Shown here: positions 11,926-23,236 of the stretch, one piece after another
How the letters are laid out: every line of letters begins with the position of its first letter
How positions within the stretch are numbered: the first letter of the stretch is position 1
NCBI GenBank assembly: GCA_950097015.1
Contig: CATNEN010000007.1
Coordinates: forward strand, 3,224,001-3,288,000
From: Macrostomum hystrix
Lineage: Eukaryota > Platyhelminthes > Macrostomidae
Reading direction: 5' to 3'
Length of the DNA stretch: 64,000 nucleotides
Notes under the pieces: generated by a model
What the model saw: only the letters and a program-made list of their open reading frames with translations
Databases searched by the model: none
What the model was told of the DNA's origin: nothing
Translations under genes and position numbers: made by a program

Positions 11926-14353
11926 CTTTCGTGCTCCGGGAGGGTGACTCGCCACTCACCACTTCTGGAGGAGCTTCTGAATTGGGCTGAAACAGATCAT
12001 GTCATGCCAGATTGGTTATCGTTTTTGTTGTTTGCTTTTTACCCGCGAAGTTCAAAGTGATTTGATTGGATCTTCTGTGCTGGTCATTGTCTGGTAAGCC
12101 ATTTCTCACATAATATGCAACTCAAACAAAAGTGCAATATCATCATGTTGCCGCTTGCCTGAGCCATGCGTGCTTCTGACATAGTCTTCGCAGAACTGCT
12201 GCATGTAACAAATGCTCTGTCTTGACAGATTTCCAAACTATTTTGTTGAGAAAATATTTTTTGTTGATTTTGTTCGAGGTGATGCCTGCTGCTAATTATG
12301 AATTTCTTGTAAGAAATGTGCACACTTTCACCATTGACAGTGTAGTTCTATCAGTACTATCAGTACTGAACTGTACTATCAGTATAGTTCATACGCCACA
12401 TTTATTTTCTTGTGTAGCATCATTGTTTATTTATTTGAGTTTAACAATTGTAGCAGCAAGCCAGCTATTAAATTATGGAACATAATACATGAGTACGTTA
12501 CAGCTTTTTGCTGATTATTTTGCTATCTCTAAACTCAATCAGCGTTCAAATACACAGTCGATCATCGTTTAAATTTATCTACTTGATGTCAATTGCACTT
12601 ATTTGCTCTATTGCAGTCGATTCTATTCTATTATATTCTAAAAAATGTATAACACAGCATGTAGCAGCACAACAAGAAATGGGCTGGATGTTGCATACAA
12701 AGTACACGTATACAAATTATGAAAGCCTCCATCCCTATCTCTCGCCCTTGGGATTCTATATACATTTTACAAAGGGCATTCAGTAAGCCAAGGGGACATG
12801 GTTGGTGAGATTACGTAATATAACTCATTGCCTTCCTAAACATCGAAAATGAAACCATGCATTTTAATGGCTAGTTATGCAGAAGCCGTTAATCGATCAG
12901 TATCTTGCAAATACGATTTTACAAGCCAAGTCGCAAGCTTAACTGTGATGTGTGAAAGGACGAAAGTAAAAAAATGAATGTCCCATGAAACTAGGTACGC
13001 TCGTATGATTATATAAAAAGTTCATATTGGTTAGGAAGACTAAAAGATAAACTTTTTCGGCAGCAAAAGATAGGCTTATCTAATACAACAAGTCATTTTT
13101 AACGGAAAAAGGTTCATTGTAAAAAGAGGACTAAATCGAATGAAACTATCTAAGGAGCCATACAACAATATTTCATCTTAGACTGATCATGAGCTTCTGA
13201 TTAGAATTCTTAGACCACTACGTGATCATAATTTAACTAATTTACAGAAATGGAAGCGATCTATATGATCCGAAGGGAACTTTTTATAAATTGTTTTTTC
13301 GCGGCTTTAAAAAAATCTTATTAAAACGAATCAGTGCACAATTTATGCTATTAAGATGGGATCGGTATTCATCCCGATTCCCAAAATGTTACATCAAGTA
13401 AAATAGTGATATTGAGTTTGTTTCTGTAGCTTCGAGTTACAATTTCTCAAATGGCCGAATTCTTTTTCTTAATTGAAGCTATTTTTCCCGAAGCAAATGT
13501 TTATCTAATGTCTAATTCAGAGGATTATGATAAGCTGCGACGCTGAGTATAGAATTGAATGTATGTACCTACTGTAGCATGACAAAACAAGTTACGACCC
13601 TAAGTCTACCGCATTACTAAATTTACTTTTCAATCTTAATATTGATGTCTATACAAAAAAGAAAATAGCATTTTTGTCATATTATCTGCTTTTTACTAAT
13701 TCTAGGACTAGGTATTCAGCAACACAAAATATAATATTATTATAAGCAATTCTAAATAGGCCTAGGTTCAATTTGTAAGCATAGAAAGGCCAATAAGCTG
13801 TGCTGCAAAATTTGCAAGGTAGGCCCTATGGCATTGGCCATGTGAAATGTGTCTAGTACTACAATATGTAATACTTACTTATTAAATTGTTATCAATTAC
13901 GTTTTGTAATAGGCCCTACTTTGGCTATAAATGCAATAGGCTATATATTAACTGTTGAATTATTGATAGTTCGAAATTAACATCAAAGTTTTAAAGTTTA
14001 AATCAAAAAAACATATTTTAATGGTACTGTGGTAGTTTTCAAATCAAAATTTATATTTAAATTCGAATTTTTAATAAGTTTTTTATTTAAGCAAGGGCAG
14101 AGCACATTTTCTAGTAACACCTTTGGCGTACCACCAAGCTGAAGTTGAATTGGTGTACCACTTTTAGCGTACCATTGGCACCACCAGGCAAAAAATCGTT
14201 GCCAGAGTAAAAACTTTTTGTAATTTTGTGTAAATTACGACATACAAGATACGACTACATCACACGACAATGTATTTTACGTAAAAAATTGCATATATTT
14301 TTTCCTGCATTGTATAACTTGATTAATCATTTTATAAATATATTAATAAAATA
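11926..14353. other. AT-rich intergenic DNA
   Basis: No supported gene. Short ORFs around 12.2-12.8 kb lack any recognisable domain and look like chance frames. From 13 kb the sequence is strongly AT-rich. Motifs close to GGCGTACCAC at 14120-14190 recur at 15230-15295 and may mark an older element around the one at 14362. Confidence 0.5.
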
Positions 14354-14361
14354 ATTTAGCC

Positions 14362-15066
14362 CCATAGTCAGGAAGGTGGCAGTTTGGTCAGAAAATTCCG
14401 GCGCACACAAGCCCTTTTTGGGCACACAACGGCGCACAACAGCGCACAGCGGCGCGCCACAACAGTGCACAGCGGCGCACTGGTGCACAGCGGCGATCCC
14501 ATGTAACGATGTAAGTCGTTACTTGTTACAGTACACTATTCACTGTTCTATCTAATGTAACACTGCATTCTACAAAAAAAGAAAAAATAAAATAAAATAC
14601 TTTCCTTTTCCTTTTTACCTTTGTTTTTGCCATTTGCTTACTTTTTATGTTTGTTTTGTTTTAAAAATTAGAAATTAAATTAAAAATTTTTTACATTTTT
14701 ATTTTCGGTTTAACGATCTCAATTTCTCATAATACAATATAGATAGCCCGTAACCGTCCCGTATTAACCATTATATTCTCTTGTCTCGTGACTCGACTCT
14801 CGTGTAACGTTTATTTATTTCATTCATTTATTCATTTATGAGAATAGAATGAGTTCGCCTTATGCAAATGCAAATTGAAAATATTCAATTTTTGCACAAA
14901 AAGGCGCACAAAAATTGTTGCTATGTTGTAAAAAAAGGTCTTTTATTGTCGCAAGGCAGGTAGTGGCGGGCGCACAACGGCGCACACGAGGGTTTTTGTG
15001 TCGGCGCACAATTTTGGGAGAGGCCAAAATTTGTTCCGGGGCACACTGCCACCTTCCTGACTATGG
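14362..15066. mobile_element. Non-autonomous hAT-like DNA element (705 bp) with 8-bp target duplication
   Basis: Perfect 22-bp terminal inverted repeats lie at 14362-14383 and 15045-15066, starting CCATAGTCAGGAAGGTGGCA. They are flanked on both sides by ATTTAGCC (14354-14361 and 15067-15074), an 8-bp target-site duplication. Many GGCGCACA motifs sit inside both ends, like subterminal transposase sites. No transposase ORF is present. An 8-bp duplication is typical of hAT elements, but the terminal bases are not a standard hAT end, so the superfamily is an inference. Confidence 0.85.
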
Positions 15067-15390
15067 ATTTAGCCTAGTATTATTGGTAAATAAATTTCTG
15101 AGCACTGATTATATCTGTTATTTTTTAATAATTGTTAAAGTTTGTCCGCTATATTTTTACCGTTTTCAAAGTCGAAATGTTATTATTTTTAGTGCCGCAA
15201 CGTTATACACTGAGGGACCCCCACGTCTTTCTTTTGGCGTACCACTGGCGTACCACTTGGGAATCCTCCTTTTTCCTTCCGGCGTACCACATTACACCAT
15301 CCGGACTATGGGTCTCAAACAGGCAATCTTCTAGTTTCATGTGTTACATTTTTTACAAAGACAACAGTTTTTTCAACAATTTACTGACTA

Positions 15391-15735
15391 GGGTAATGTA
15401 TCATCAACCAAACAAGAATGTGCATTTTTTTACTTTGAACCTAAGCTACAGATTTTATTTTTAAGATATGATGATAAATCAGAAGCCAAGTTATAGAAAA
15501 CAGTTATATCTTTCTAAAAAGTATCTGCTTTTGCTGTTTTGTCAAATAGGAAAAAAGTTTTTCGTGTTTTTCATCTAAAACCAAACATTGATTTTCATGT
15601 ATCTTCAAACCAAATGGAGAATTTGATGTTCTGTGAAACACAATAGCTTGTTTCTGTCTTGCATGAGACCAAGGAAGGAGTCCAAATCATTGTTTGGTTT
15701 TGAAGATATACTGTTTGGTTGATGATACATTACCT
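15391..15735. mobile_element. MITE with TA target site (345 bp)
   Basis: Inverted repeats 15392-15413 and 15713-15734 match perfectly over 22 bp (GGTAATGTATCATCAACC...). TA dinucleotides flank the element at 15389-15390 and 15736-15737, as expected for Tc1/mariner-type insertion. It has no coding capacity. Confidence 0.75.
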
Positions 15736-15737
15736 TA

Positions 15738-16700
15738 GCAACAATCAGCAAGCCTTTATCTACCAAAATAAATCAATAAAAAGAGTCTGAAGATATGTTT
15801 TTTATGTGCCAGTGCCACCCAGAAAAGTTAAATTATTTTCTCATTAAAATATTTAAAAAGTCTTTATATTTTGTAAAATACTTAAGCATGCAAATCTAGA
15901 GGATTGCCCAAAATAAACTTGTAAAAAAGGCAGAGAAAAAAGAGTATGAACTTTGGTTTGTACAACAGATTGCACAAAGGATTGTACAAAAGACCTGCCT
16001 AGCATGAAGCCATGTATGAACTTTGAAGCCATGAAATGACATCTGCAAAAAATTCCACATCAAATTGAACAAAAGAAATTGAGTCATCTTATTGGTTTAC
16101 TTCTTTTGGTGGTGCTTGATGTCTAGTCCAAATAAATAGACCAAAAATCTTTTGATTTGTTTGCTGAATGTATCTCCGGCCTGTCACAAGCTGCACAGCT
16201 TTCTAGTAATGACAGAAAGTGATTCACAATTAAAACCAAGTTGCGTTTTTCTGTCCCTTTCTCAACTTTTAATTATACTCTCTTTCTTTAATACTCTCTT
16301 TCTGCCAGCATTTTCATTTTAGATACACAATCACGATTGGAAATTGTCTATTGAATTCATTTATTATAATTGTTGCAATGTCTTATACTAGTATAAATTT
16401 GATGTTCAAAGAAAAAGTAATTAGAAGGAATATAATATGACTTGTACATGTGTCCAGCCTTGTTAGATGGCAGTTTAAACAATCATTAAAGGAAATTTAA
16501 GTATGCTTTTGCATATTTTACTGCCTATTATCTATTTAGTAATAAATTAATTATATATATATGCCTCCATAAGATTTTCTAGGTCATGTAACTTTTTGTT
16601 TACAATTACACAAAAATTGCAGACTGTGTGACCAGTGCTAATTGCCAATACTGTCTGGTCTCACTAATTCAAATTCGATAGCAGGCAGGTAGGTGTTGAG
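15738..16700. other. Intergenic DNA upstream of FAM98
   Basis: AT-rich, with no supported gene. The final part should hold the promoter and 5' UTR of the gene starting at 16701; no clear core promoter motif was recognised. Confidence 0.4.
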
Positions 16701-18907
16701 ATGTCCATGGACACTAAGGAGCTAGCCGATGTGCTAGAAGATTTGGGCCAGCTGGCCGATATTGGCGGAGAGTCTGGACTAGCAGCTGCTCTGTCCGCCG
16801 GCTCGAGTTCCGTTAGCTTTGTGAGGCTTGTAGCTCGCCTGTGCAGTGAGTTATCTGGGCTGCACGGTATTGACGAGTCTGTTACAGAGCCCAAGACAGC
16901 TGATGCGAATGCTGGCGACAATACCGCAGATAACATTGAAGCATTTCACATGGAACTGGCTGGCTTCCTGAGAGAATACGGTTCTCCATACTCTTGCCTT
17001 GCTACTGTTAGTAGTAGTTCCACAGCATCCATTGCGCATCGACTGGAGCAACCCATGGCTAGGCAGCTGCTCTTGCACTATCTGGCCACTGAGGTGCAGG
17101 CTGCCAGGCTCATTCTGCGCACTCGACCATCTGCTCTCCGGGGACCAGCGGCTGCCGCTGCCGCTGCGGCCTCCTCTCAGGAGTCCGACGTGGCCGCTCA
17201 CCTGCGTCAGGCCGTCACAGCACTGGAACTCGGCCGACCGCCCGACGGTGTCACAGCTGGTGAGTTCTAGCTTGGTATGTTTCAGCCTATCGCACTGTCT
17301 GGGACTGTCTCAATGTCCCTCTCCCGCATCCAGGTCAGCTATTCAGCCGTTTTACCGGTCGAGTCTCTGAGCGGATCGCCTCAGCGCCTGACGGGCACCT
17401 TGGCCAGCCGCTGATTAACCCAGACCGGCGGCCTGCGCTTTCGGCTGCCGACTGGGCCAAAGCCCTGGATCTCAGCGCCCGCCTAGCCAGAGAGTACGCC
17501 ACAAGGCGCAGGCTGCTATTGGATAGATTGGACGCGACCATTTCCAGCTTCTTCTGGTCCGATCGAGTTAAAAAAGAGCGCAAACGAGTTGAAGCCGTTT
17601 ATCAACCGTTGAGAGCGGCTATGGAAGGCAGCGGCGAAAGTCTTGTGACTGCCGCTCAACTCTTGGCTAGCAGAGATTGGCTGCTTGCGCTGGACAAGAT
17701 CGACTCAGGAGAGGCCAGGCTGAGAGCTCTGTCTAGCGTTAACAAGGTACGCATTGAAGCTCTGTTGCTTCCTTTCTTTATAAATGGATTGAGCGTTTAG
17801 CGAGCTATGATGGTCAGTGATTGTAACACAGTTTTGGTCCAAAAATATTCCAAAAAAGATTTATTTGTGGTAATTACTGCTTTATTTGACTGCTAAACTC
17901 TTATCTCGTGAAAGTAATTGCATAGAAACCTTACAATAATGACACCAAAATAATATAATACTGATCCATCTAATTATCTAATAATAATTATATATATAAT
18001 TAATAATTATATATATAATTAATTATATAATTAATCTAATAATTAATTAATTAATTAATAATTAATTAATCTAATAATCTAATAAATAATCTAATAATCT
18101 ATAATCCATCTAATAATTATAATACTGATCCTGCTAAATACATTTAGCAGCTTTGGCATGATCTCATTGCAGATTAGCAACATAATCTTAGCTTTAAATA
18201 ATATTAAGTCTAAAAAATAACGCAGTTTAGCAGGGATCTAATGCAGTTTAGCAGGGATCTAATGCAGTTTAGCAGGAATCTAATGCAGTTTAGCAGGGAT
18301 CTAATGCAGTTTAGCAGGGATCTAATGCAGTTTAGCAGGGATCTAATGCAGTTTAGCAGGGATCTAATGCAGTTTAGCTAGAATCAAATCAAGGTATGTG
18401 AAGCTTTCAAGGACAAAAATATCGCAGCTTGTTTTGACTCGCATGCTCCAACGCCGCCAGATCCGCATGGGCACAGTGCCGGATCGGGGCGGCCGGGCCT
18501 GGGAGCTGGAACCGCCGCCGCCTGAAATGCCCGCCTTCAAGCAGCGGGAAACTGGCGGCAGCGACAATTGGGGTGGTGGCCGCGGCGGCGGAGGCGGAGG
18601 CGGCGGCGGTGGAAGAGGCGGACGTGGCGGCGGCGGCGGCGGCGGCTGGCAGCAGAATCCGCCGTATCAGCAGCAGCAGCAGCAGCAAGGCGGATTCTCA
18701 TTTGCGCCAAATTACAATCAGCAGCAGCAGCAGTTCACTTATCAGCCGCCGGCTAGCCAGCATGCATACGAATTTCATCCGGGCGGCTTTGATCAACAAC
18801 AGTTCCAGAATCAGTTTGCCCAGCCCCAGCAGAACTATGGCGGCGGCGGCTTTCATCGAGGTGGCGGTCGCGGAGGTCGCGGTCACCGCGGCGGCAGACA
18901 GTGGTAA
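16701..18907 (+). CDS. fam98: FAM98 family protein (tRNA ligase complex component)
   Basis: FAM98 proteins associate with the RTCB-DDX1 tRNA-splicing ligase complex and RNA granules. Exons 16701-17259, 17334-17746 and 18428-18907 join in phase to 483 residues. Exon 1 has the N-terminal helical domain (DVLEDLGQLADIGGESGLAAALSAG). Exon 2 has the signature EYATRRRLLLDRLDATISSF, then WSDR and VYQP. Exon 3 has VPDRGGRAWELEPPPPEMP, nearly the same as vertebrate FAM98A/B. The tail is Gly/Arg-rich and Gln-rich (GGGRGG, QQQQQ), ending HRGGRQW, as in FAM98A. The start is the first of two close ATGs (MSMDTKEL). Intron 1 is 74 bp. Intron 2 carries AT-rich repeats and a 21-bp array close to the 3' splice site. 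Confidence 0.93.
17985..18115. repeat. AT-rich simple repeats (TAAT/ATATAT) in FAM98 intron 2
   Basis: Repeated AATAATTATATATATAATTA and TAATTAAT units; low complexity. Confidence 0.8.
18218..18378. repeat. 21-bp repeat in FAM98 intron 2
   Basis: Seven to eight copies of a 21-bp unit with core CAGTTTAGCAGGGATCTA, ending about 50 bases before the exon 3 acceptor (TATCGCAG, 18427). Confidence 0.9.
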
Positions 18908-19624
18908 CGCGGCTGCTTAATGACTCTGGACCCAAATTTGATCTACTGAATGATTTCATTTGATTTGCACTTTTGGTTTCCTATTCTGTTGCTTTGCTAG
19001 TAAGTTTGCTAATTTGCTAATAGCTCAAATTCATGGTGTCAGATTTAGTAGTAAGTCCCTTCTGTTTTGAGTTCAATAAACCCACATTTCTTTAATTACT
19101 GAATGCCAAAAGTGACGAGGCCCCGCTAGTTTCTTATTACTGTTATATATTGCTGGCATTTCCCTACTTCTGTCTCCTAGTTGTAATAAAACTGAATTTC
19201 TTCTCTCTCTCTCTTCTGTGATTTTCACTTTCTAGCCACAAATTTTGTAACGCAACCATGTCCTCTGCTCTGCTCACCCACCCGCATTTGGGCATAATTC
19301 AGCGATTAAATATATTTATTTATCTTAGATTTTAGTGACCCTCTGATTATCGAAAATCTAATTCTTGAATGCTACTCAAATGTTGACAGGGCTCATGCGG
19401 AGAGATGTTTCTTGTTGCTAATATCATATACATTAACAGTGCCAGGTTTTCTCTTTAGATTTTTGTTCCGGTGACTTTACTGCACTTTAACAAAGCTGTG
19501 ATTCGTTGTAATTATTTTCTTTCGTCTGTTAACATTAGATTTTTGACAATAAATTTCATTACTACTAGCTTGATAAGTAGTGCAGTGCGCAAGTGTTTAT
19601 AAACGAATTGCAGCTAATCAAGCC
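18908..19624. other. FAM98 3' flank and ATP synthase epsilon upstream region
   Basis: Contains candidate polyadenylation signals and pyrimidine-rich tracts (CTCTCTCT near 19203). No other gene seen. Confidence 0.4.
19075..19080 (+). terminator. Candidate polyadenylation signal of FAM98
   Basis: AATAAA 168 bases after the FAM98 stop. Other AATAAA copies follow (about 19187), so the site used is uncertain. Confidence 0.4.
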
Positions 19625-19813
19625 ATGCCTGCCTGGCGAGACGCTGGTCTAAACTACATCCGCTACTCAGCCCTGTGCGCCAAGGTGGTGCGTCACTGCC
19701 TCAAGCCGGAGCTGCAGCGGGAGGCCCTAAAGCGCGAGGGCACCATTGTGAAGGCCTTCCTATGGAAGGACGGCAAGCCGGTTGAGGTGGCGAAGCGAGC
19801 CGCCAGCGCCTGA
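19625..19813 (+). CDS. ATP5F1E: ATP synthase subunit epsilon, mitochondrial
   Basis: Small subunit of the mitochondrial F1 central stalk. The 62-aa product begins MPAWRDAGLNYIRYSALCAK, matching the family start (W-R-x-A-G-L-x-Y-I-R-Y-S-x-I/L-C-A-K). It then has VVRHCLKPELQREALK and a KEGTIVK-like stretch (residues REGTIVK here). Human epsilon is 51 aa; this one has an extra C-terminal tail (WKDGKPVEVAKRAASA). The ATG at 19625 is chosen because the homologous start is there. A splice-acceptor-like TTGCAG lies 16 bases upstream and could be a cis- or spliced-leader acceptor. No intron is seen in the coding part. Confidence 0.9.
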   Translation: MPAWRDAGLNYIRYSALCAKVVRHCLKPELQREALKREGTIVKAFLWKDGKPVEVAKRAASA

Positions 19814-20282
19814 ATGTTTAGAGCAAGCTTCAGTACTATGAGTAGCTTTTGTTAAAAAAATGGGACTAAAGTGGGACAATGTAGTTTTTTTCTAAATTAT
19901 TCCCCTAATTTTTTATTCCTCCTGTTGCCGTAGCCCTCAGTAGTTTAGCATTATAGGCTAAGGAAAATATATTGTGTCATCTTTATTAAAAAAGCCATGT
20001 TAAACGAGCGATAATCTTAACTATCTGTTAGAAAAAATTCCCCAAGTAATGAATAATTCCCCGTAACCTGGTTATGGTGTGCGCTGAGCTGCCTTTGGCT
20101 GCGCGAAATCTGTAGCCGAATGATATAAATAAAAAGTTTATCATAACACTGTTCAATTTGAAACTAGATGAATGCGACCTTAGTAAAATCAAATAGAATT
20201 CGATTTTGGTGCCGTGTGGCTGTCTTATTAGATCAAATGAATTTTTTTGTTGTATATATTTTACATTCTCAAATGGAATGTT
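19814..20282. other. Intergenic DNA between ATP synthase epsilon and the 27-bp array
   Basis: An AATAAA at 20128-20133 may end the upstream transcript. Nothing else recognised. Confidence 0.4.
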
Positions 20283-21190
20283 TTTACACTATCTCCCAGA
20301 TCCTCATTCTGATTCACTATCCCCAGATCCTCATTCTGATTCACTATCCCCAGATCCTCATTCTGATTCACTATCCCCAGATCCTCATTCTGATTCACTA
20401 TCCTCAGATCCTCATTCTGATTCACTATCCCCAGATCCTCATTCTGATTCACTATCCCCAGATCCTCATTCTGATTCACTATCCCCAGATCCTCATTCTG
20501 ATTTCCTTTCTCCCAGATCCTCATGCTGATTCACTATCCCCAGATCCTCATTCTGATTCACTATCCTCAGATCCTCATTCTGATTCACTATCCCCAGATC
20601 CTCATTCTGATTCACTATCCCCAGATCCTCATTCTGATTCACTATCCCCAGATCCTCATTCTGATTCACTATCCCCAGATCCTTATTCTGATTCACTATC
20701 CCCAGATCCTCATTCTGATTCACTATCCCCAGATCCTCATTCTGATTCACTATCTCCCAGATCCTCATTCTGATTCACTATCCCCAGATCCTCATTCTGA
20801 TTCACTATCCCCAGATCCTCATTCTGATTTCCTTTCTCCCAGATCCTCATGCTGATTCACTATCCCCAGATCCTCATTCTGATTCACTATCCCCAGATCC
20901 TCATTCTGATTCACTATCCCCAGATCCTCATTCTGATTCACTATCCCCAGATCCTCATTCTGATTTCCTTTCTCCCAGATCCTCATGCTGATTCACTATC
21001 CCCAGATCCTCATTCTGATTTCCTTTCTCCCAGATCCTCATGCTGATTCACTATCCCCAGATCCTCATGCTGATTCACTATCCCCAGATCCTCATGCTGA
21101 TTCACTATCCCCAGATCCTCATGCTGATTCACTATCCCCAGATCCTCATGCTGATTCACTATCCCCCAGATCCTCATGCTGATCCCCCAG
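20283..21190. repeat. 27-bp minisatellite upstream of DNLZ
   Basis: About 33 copies of a 27-bp unit containing CTGATTCACTATCCCCAG and CAGATCCTCATT. Variants end TTTCCTTTCTCCCAG, and a 3' block has CATGCTG instead of CATTCTG. Because 27 is divisible by 3, all six frames stay open. Each unit holds a pyrimidine-rich stretch followed by CAG, like a 3' splice site. The last unit merges into the leader of the DNLZ gene. Confidence 0.95.
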
Positions 21191-21213
21191 ATCTTCTGGG
21201 TCTCTTAGGTTTT

Positions 21214-21828
21214 ATGCAAACCAGTTTTATGCATTTCTTGCATTATGCCGTCACAAATGACTTATCCCAAACTGTGCTCCCTCAGTTTCTTCGAACCGTA
21301 CTTCTACGCTGCCACTCGCGGTGTCAAGCAGCGGCGGCTGCTGCTACTTCCGCTGCCAGCAGACGCACCCTGCTGACCTCAATCGCCAATCTTCCGTCTG
21401 CGTTCCGATGCGACCACCTTCGCCTTCTTCAACCCCCACAAGCACTGTCGCCCTCGACAATAGCCATTCGATCACTTTGCGGCGGTTCAGACAAGTCCCA
21501 TCTGCCTAGCACAATTTCCGACTTGCCCGACGTTATTGACAACGACGCCTGTAGCTCAGAGGGCAAGCGTCAGATGGGCATAGTGTTCACCTGCAAGGTG
21601 TGCAACACTAGACAGGCTAAGAGTTTCTCGCGTCTTGCCTACGAGCGCGGTGTAGTGATAATTCGCTGCGAGGGTTGCAAAAATTTGCACCTGATTGCAG
21701 ATAATCTACACTGGTTTAGCCACGTCAGCGGACGGAATGTGGAACAGATTCTGCGCGAGCGGGGCGAGGAGGTGCGCAGATTGAGCGGCTGCTTGGATCT
21801 GCAACTTGGCAGCACTGAGCGGAACTGA
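21214..21828 (+). CDS. DNLZ: DNL-type zinc finger protein (Hep1/Tim15/Zim17), mitochondrial
   Basis: DNLZ/Hep1 keeps mitochondrial Hsp70 soluble and helps matrix protein import. The C-terminal half has the DNL zinc finger: TCKVCNTR, then RCEGCKNLHLIADNLHWF (the two CxxC pairs and the D-N-L signature), then RNVEQILRERGEEVRR. The N-terminal ~110 residues are rich in Arg, Ser and Ala with few acids, as expected for a mitochondrial presequence. From the ATG at 21214 the protein is 204 aa (human 178). A second ATG at 21229 could also be used. The frame stays open upstream through the 27-bp array, but that part is repeat and not counted as coding. Single coding exon. Confidence 0.88.
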   Translation: MQTSFMHFLHYAVTNDLSQTVLPQFLRTVLLRCHSRCQAAAAAATSAASRRTLLTSIANLPSAFRCDHLRLLQPPQALSPSTIAIRSLCGGSDKSHLPSTISDLPDVIDNDACSSEGKRQMGIVFTCKVCNTRQAKSFSRLAYERGVVIIRCEGCKNLHLIADNLHWFSHVSGRNVEQILRERGEEVRRLSGCLDLQLGSTERN

Positions 21829-22318
21829 CTTTCGGTGTTGCCATTCTCGAAACACATGGCGACATTTGGGACAAACGTCAAGTCTGGAACAATCTGGATG
21901 GAATTTGTAAATAAGAGAATCATTTTTATAAGCGTGTCGCAATGTATGCCTGCAAGCATCAATTGTCACCTTCAGTTATCTCTAATGCATTTCGTTATTT
22001 TTATCCTGTGTGCAGATCATTAAGTACATCTGTATATTCAGTATTGAGTCTTCATGGCTAACACTGCTAGATCTTTGAAGTTTTGCTGCTGTTTCGATTT
22101 CGATTATCATTTGTGACGATAGTAAAACTCGCAGAAAAACTGCTAAACTGTTTCTTAAATTGGGCAATCAAATTAACATGGCCTAACAAAAATGTCTCCC
22201 GTATATTTAATTCGCTTTGTTGCATTTTTTCGAGTTGAAACTTTTTGAGGCGTAACAAGTTGGATTCAAAGAATATAAAAACATTAAGTTCAGCAAGCTT
22301 GCTAACAAGTGCCAGTGG
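21829..22318. other. Intergenic stretch between convergent genes
   Basis: Lies between the 3' ends of DNLZ (+) and the membrane protein gene (-). No further gene seen. Confidence 0.5.
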
Positions 22319-23236
22319 TTAGCGCTTCTTAGGGGCTCGTCGTTGGGATTGGTGGCTGCTCGGTCGATTGGAAGGGTGCCGCTTGGCGCATGCAGACATT
22401 CGAGAATCGCCCTTTCGATGATGCTGGGGCAATTGTTGTCGATGATCCTCCTGCTGCTGCTGTCCCTGCTGTCGTTTGATTGAGATGGGTCTGGAAGCTG
22501 CAATACCGATTGCTGGTGTTCCCTCGGCGAAAGTTCCCGTCGCATCACCGTCGGCTCGATCTTCTGCACATATGCCGCTGTTTTCGTCCTCGACGCAGAC
22601 CTCGTCGTAGATGTTATATTCATCAGAGTCAACGTCGTAATTATTTTCGTCCTTGAACTCATCTTCATCATCTTCATCCTCGTCGTCAGACTTATAGACT
22701 AGCATGCAGGAGCAGGACTGCATGAGGCGATACAGTGGACCCCGGGCTGCCGGGCGTCCTCGGACAGCCAATCTGAGGTTGCCTCTGGCTCCGCCTGAGC
22801 CGCCTGGACGAGCTGCGCGTCGGTGGCTGCTGTTACTGCTGCTGCAGCCGCCATCACCGTCACCAATCTCTTTGTCCTCCTTAACGACGGCGTCCTTGGC
22901 GCTGCTACCGCCAAAGTTGCTATTGCACTCAGTTGACGTGACCGTGGCCGTAGACGTGGCAGCGTCTTGTCCGACGCGACCAAACGAGTTGGCATTGTTC
23001 ACCGAATCCAACTCGCTGCCTGTCGACGTGGACTTGCGCTGACAGTCGAAGTCTTCATAATCGAACGCCCGACTGGCCTTAAATACGGCGTCTGTGCCCA
23101 TGAACAGGATGTAGAAGCCGTAGTAACCGATTTGAAGAGCTGCAACCAGGTAGCAAGCGGTCAGCACCGCTGTCTGATACGGATATTCAACCTCTCCTAG
23201 TGCTGTTGGAGCGGGGTCTGTGGCATTCACTGCCAT
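22319..23236 (-). CDS. Unrecognised single-pass membrane protein with acidic cytoplasmic region
   Basis: A 305-aa single-exon ORF of higher GC than its flanks. The first ATG is at 23236; an in-frame TTG five codons earlier is less likely. Near the N-terminus is one strong hydrophobic segment (TAVLTACYLVAALQIGYYGF), followed by YILFMGTDAVFKASRAFDYEDF. Then come a Ser/Thr/Gly-rich stretch, an Arg/Gly-rich stretch, a short Cys/hydrophobic segment (MQSCSCMLVY), a dense acidic run (DDEDEDDEDEF) and a basic Gln-rich tail. I do not recognise the family. Length, composition and single frame support coding; its job is unknown. Confidence 0.6.
   Translation of the reverse strand: MAVNATDPAPTALGEVEYPYQTAVLTACYLVAALQIGYYGFYILFMGTDAVFKASRAFDYEDFDCQRKSTSTGSELDSVNNANSFGRVGQDAATSTATVTSTECNSNFGGSSAKDAVVKEDKEIGDGDGGCSSSNSSHRRAARPGGSGGARGNLRLAVRGRPAARGPLYRLMQSCSCMLVYKSDDEDEDDEDEFKDENNYDVDSDEYNIYDEVCVEDENSGICAEDRADGDATGTFAEGTPAIGIAASRPISIKRQQGQQQQEDHRQQLPQHHRKGDSRMSACAKRHPSNRPSSHQSQRRAPKKR

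Noticed and set aside
20168-21182. Several long ORFs on both strands with repeated HSDSLSPDP or NQNEDLGIV peptides
   Set aside because: They are translations of the 27-bp minisatellite; frames stay open only because the unit is a multiple of three and lacks stops.
20283-21190. CRISPR-like regular repeats
   Set aside because: Units are contiguous with no unique spacers, and the genome is an animal one.
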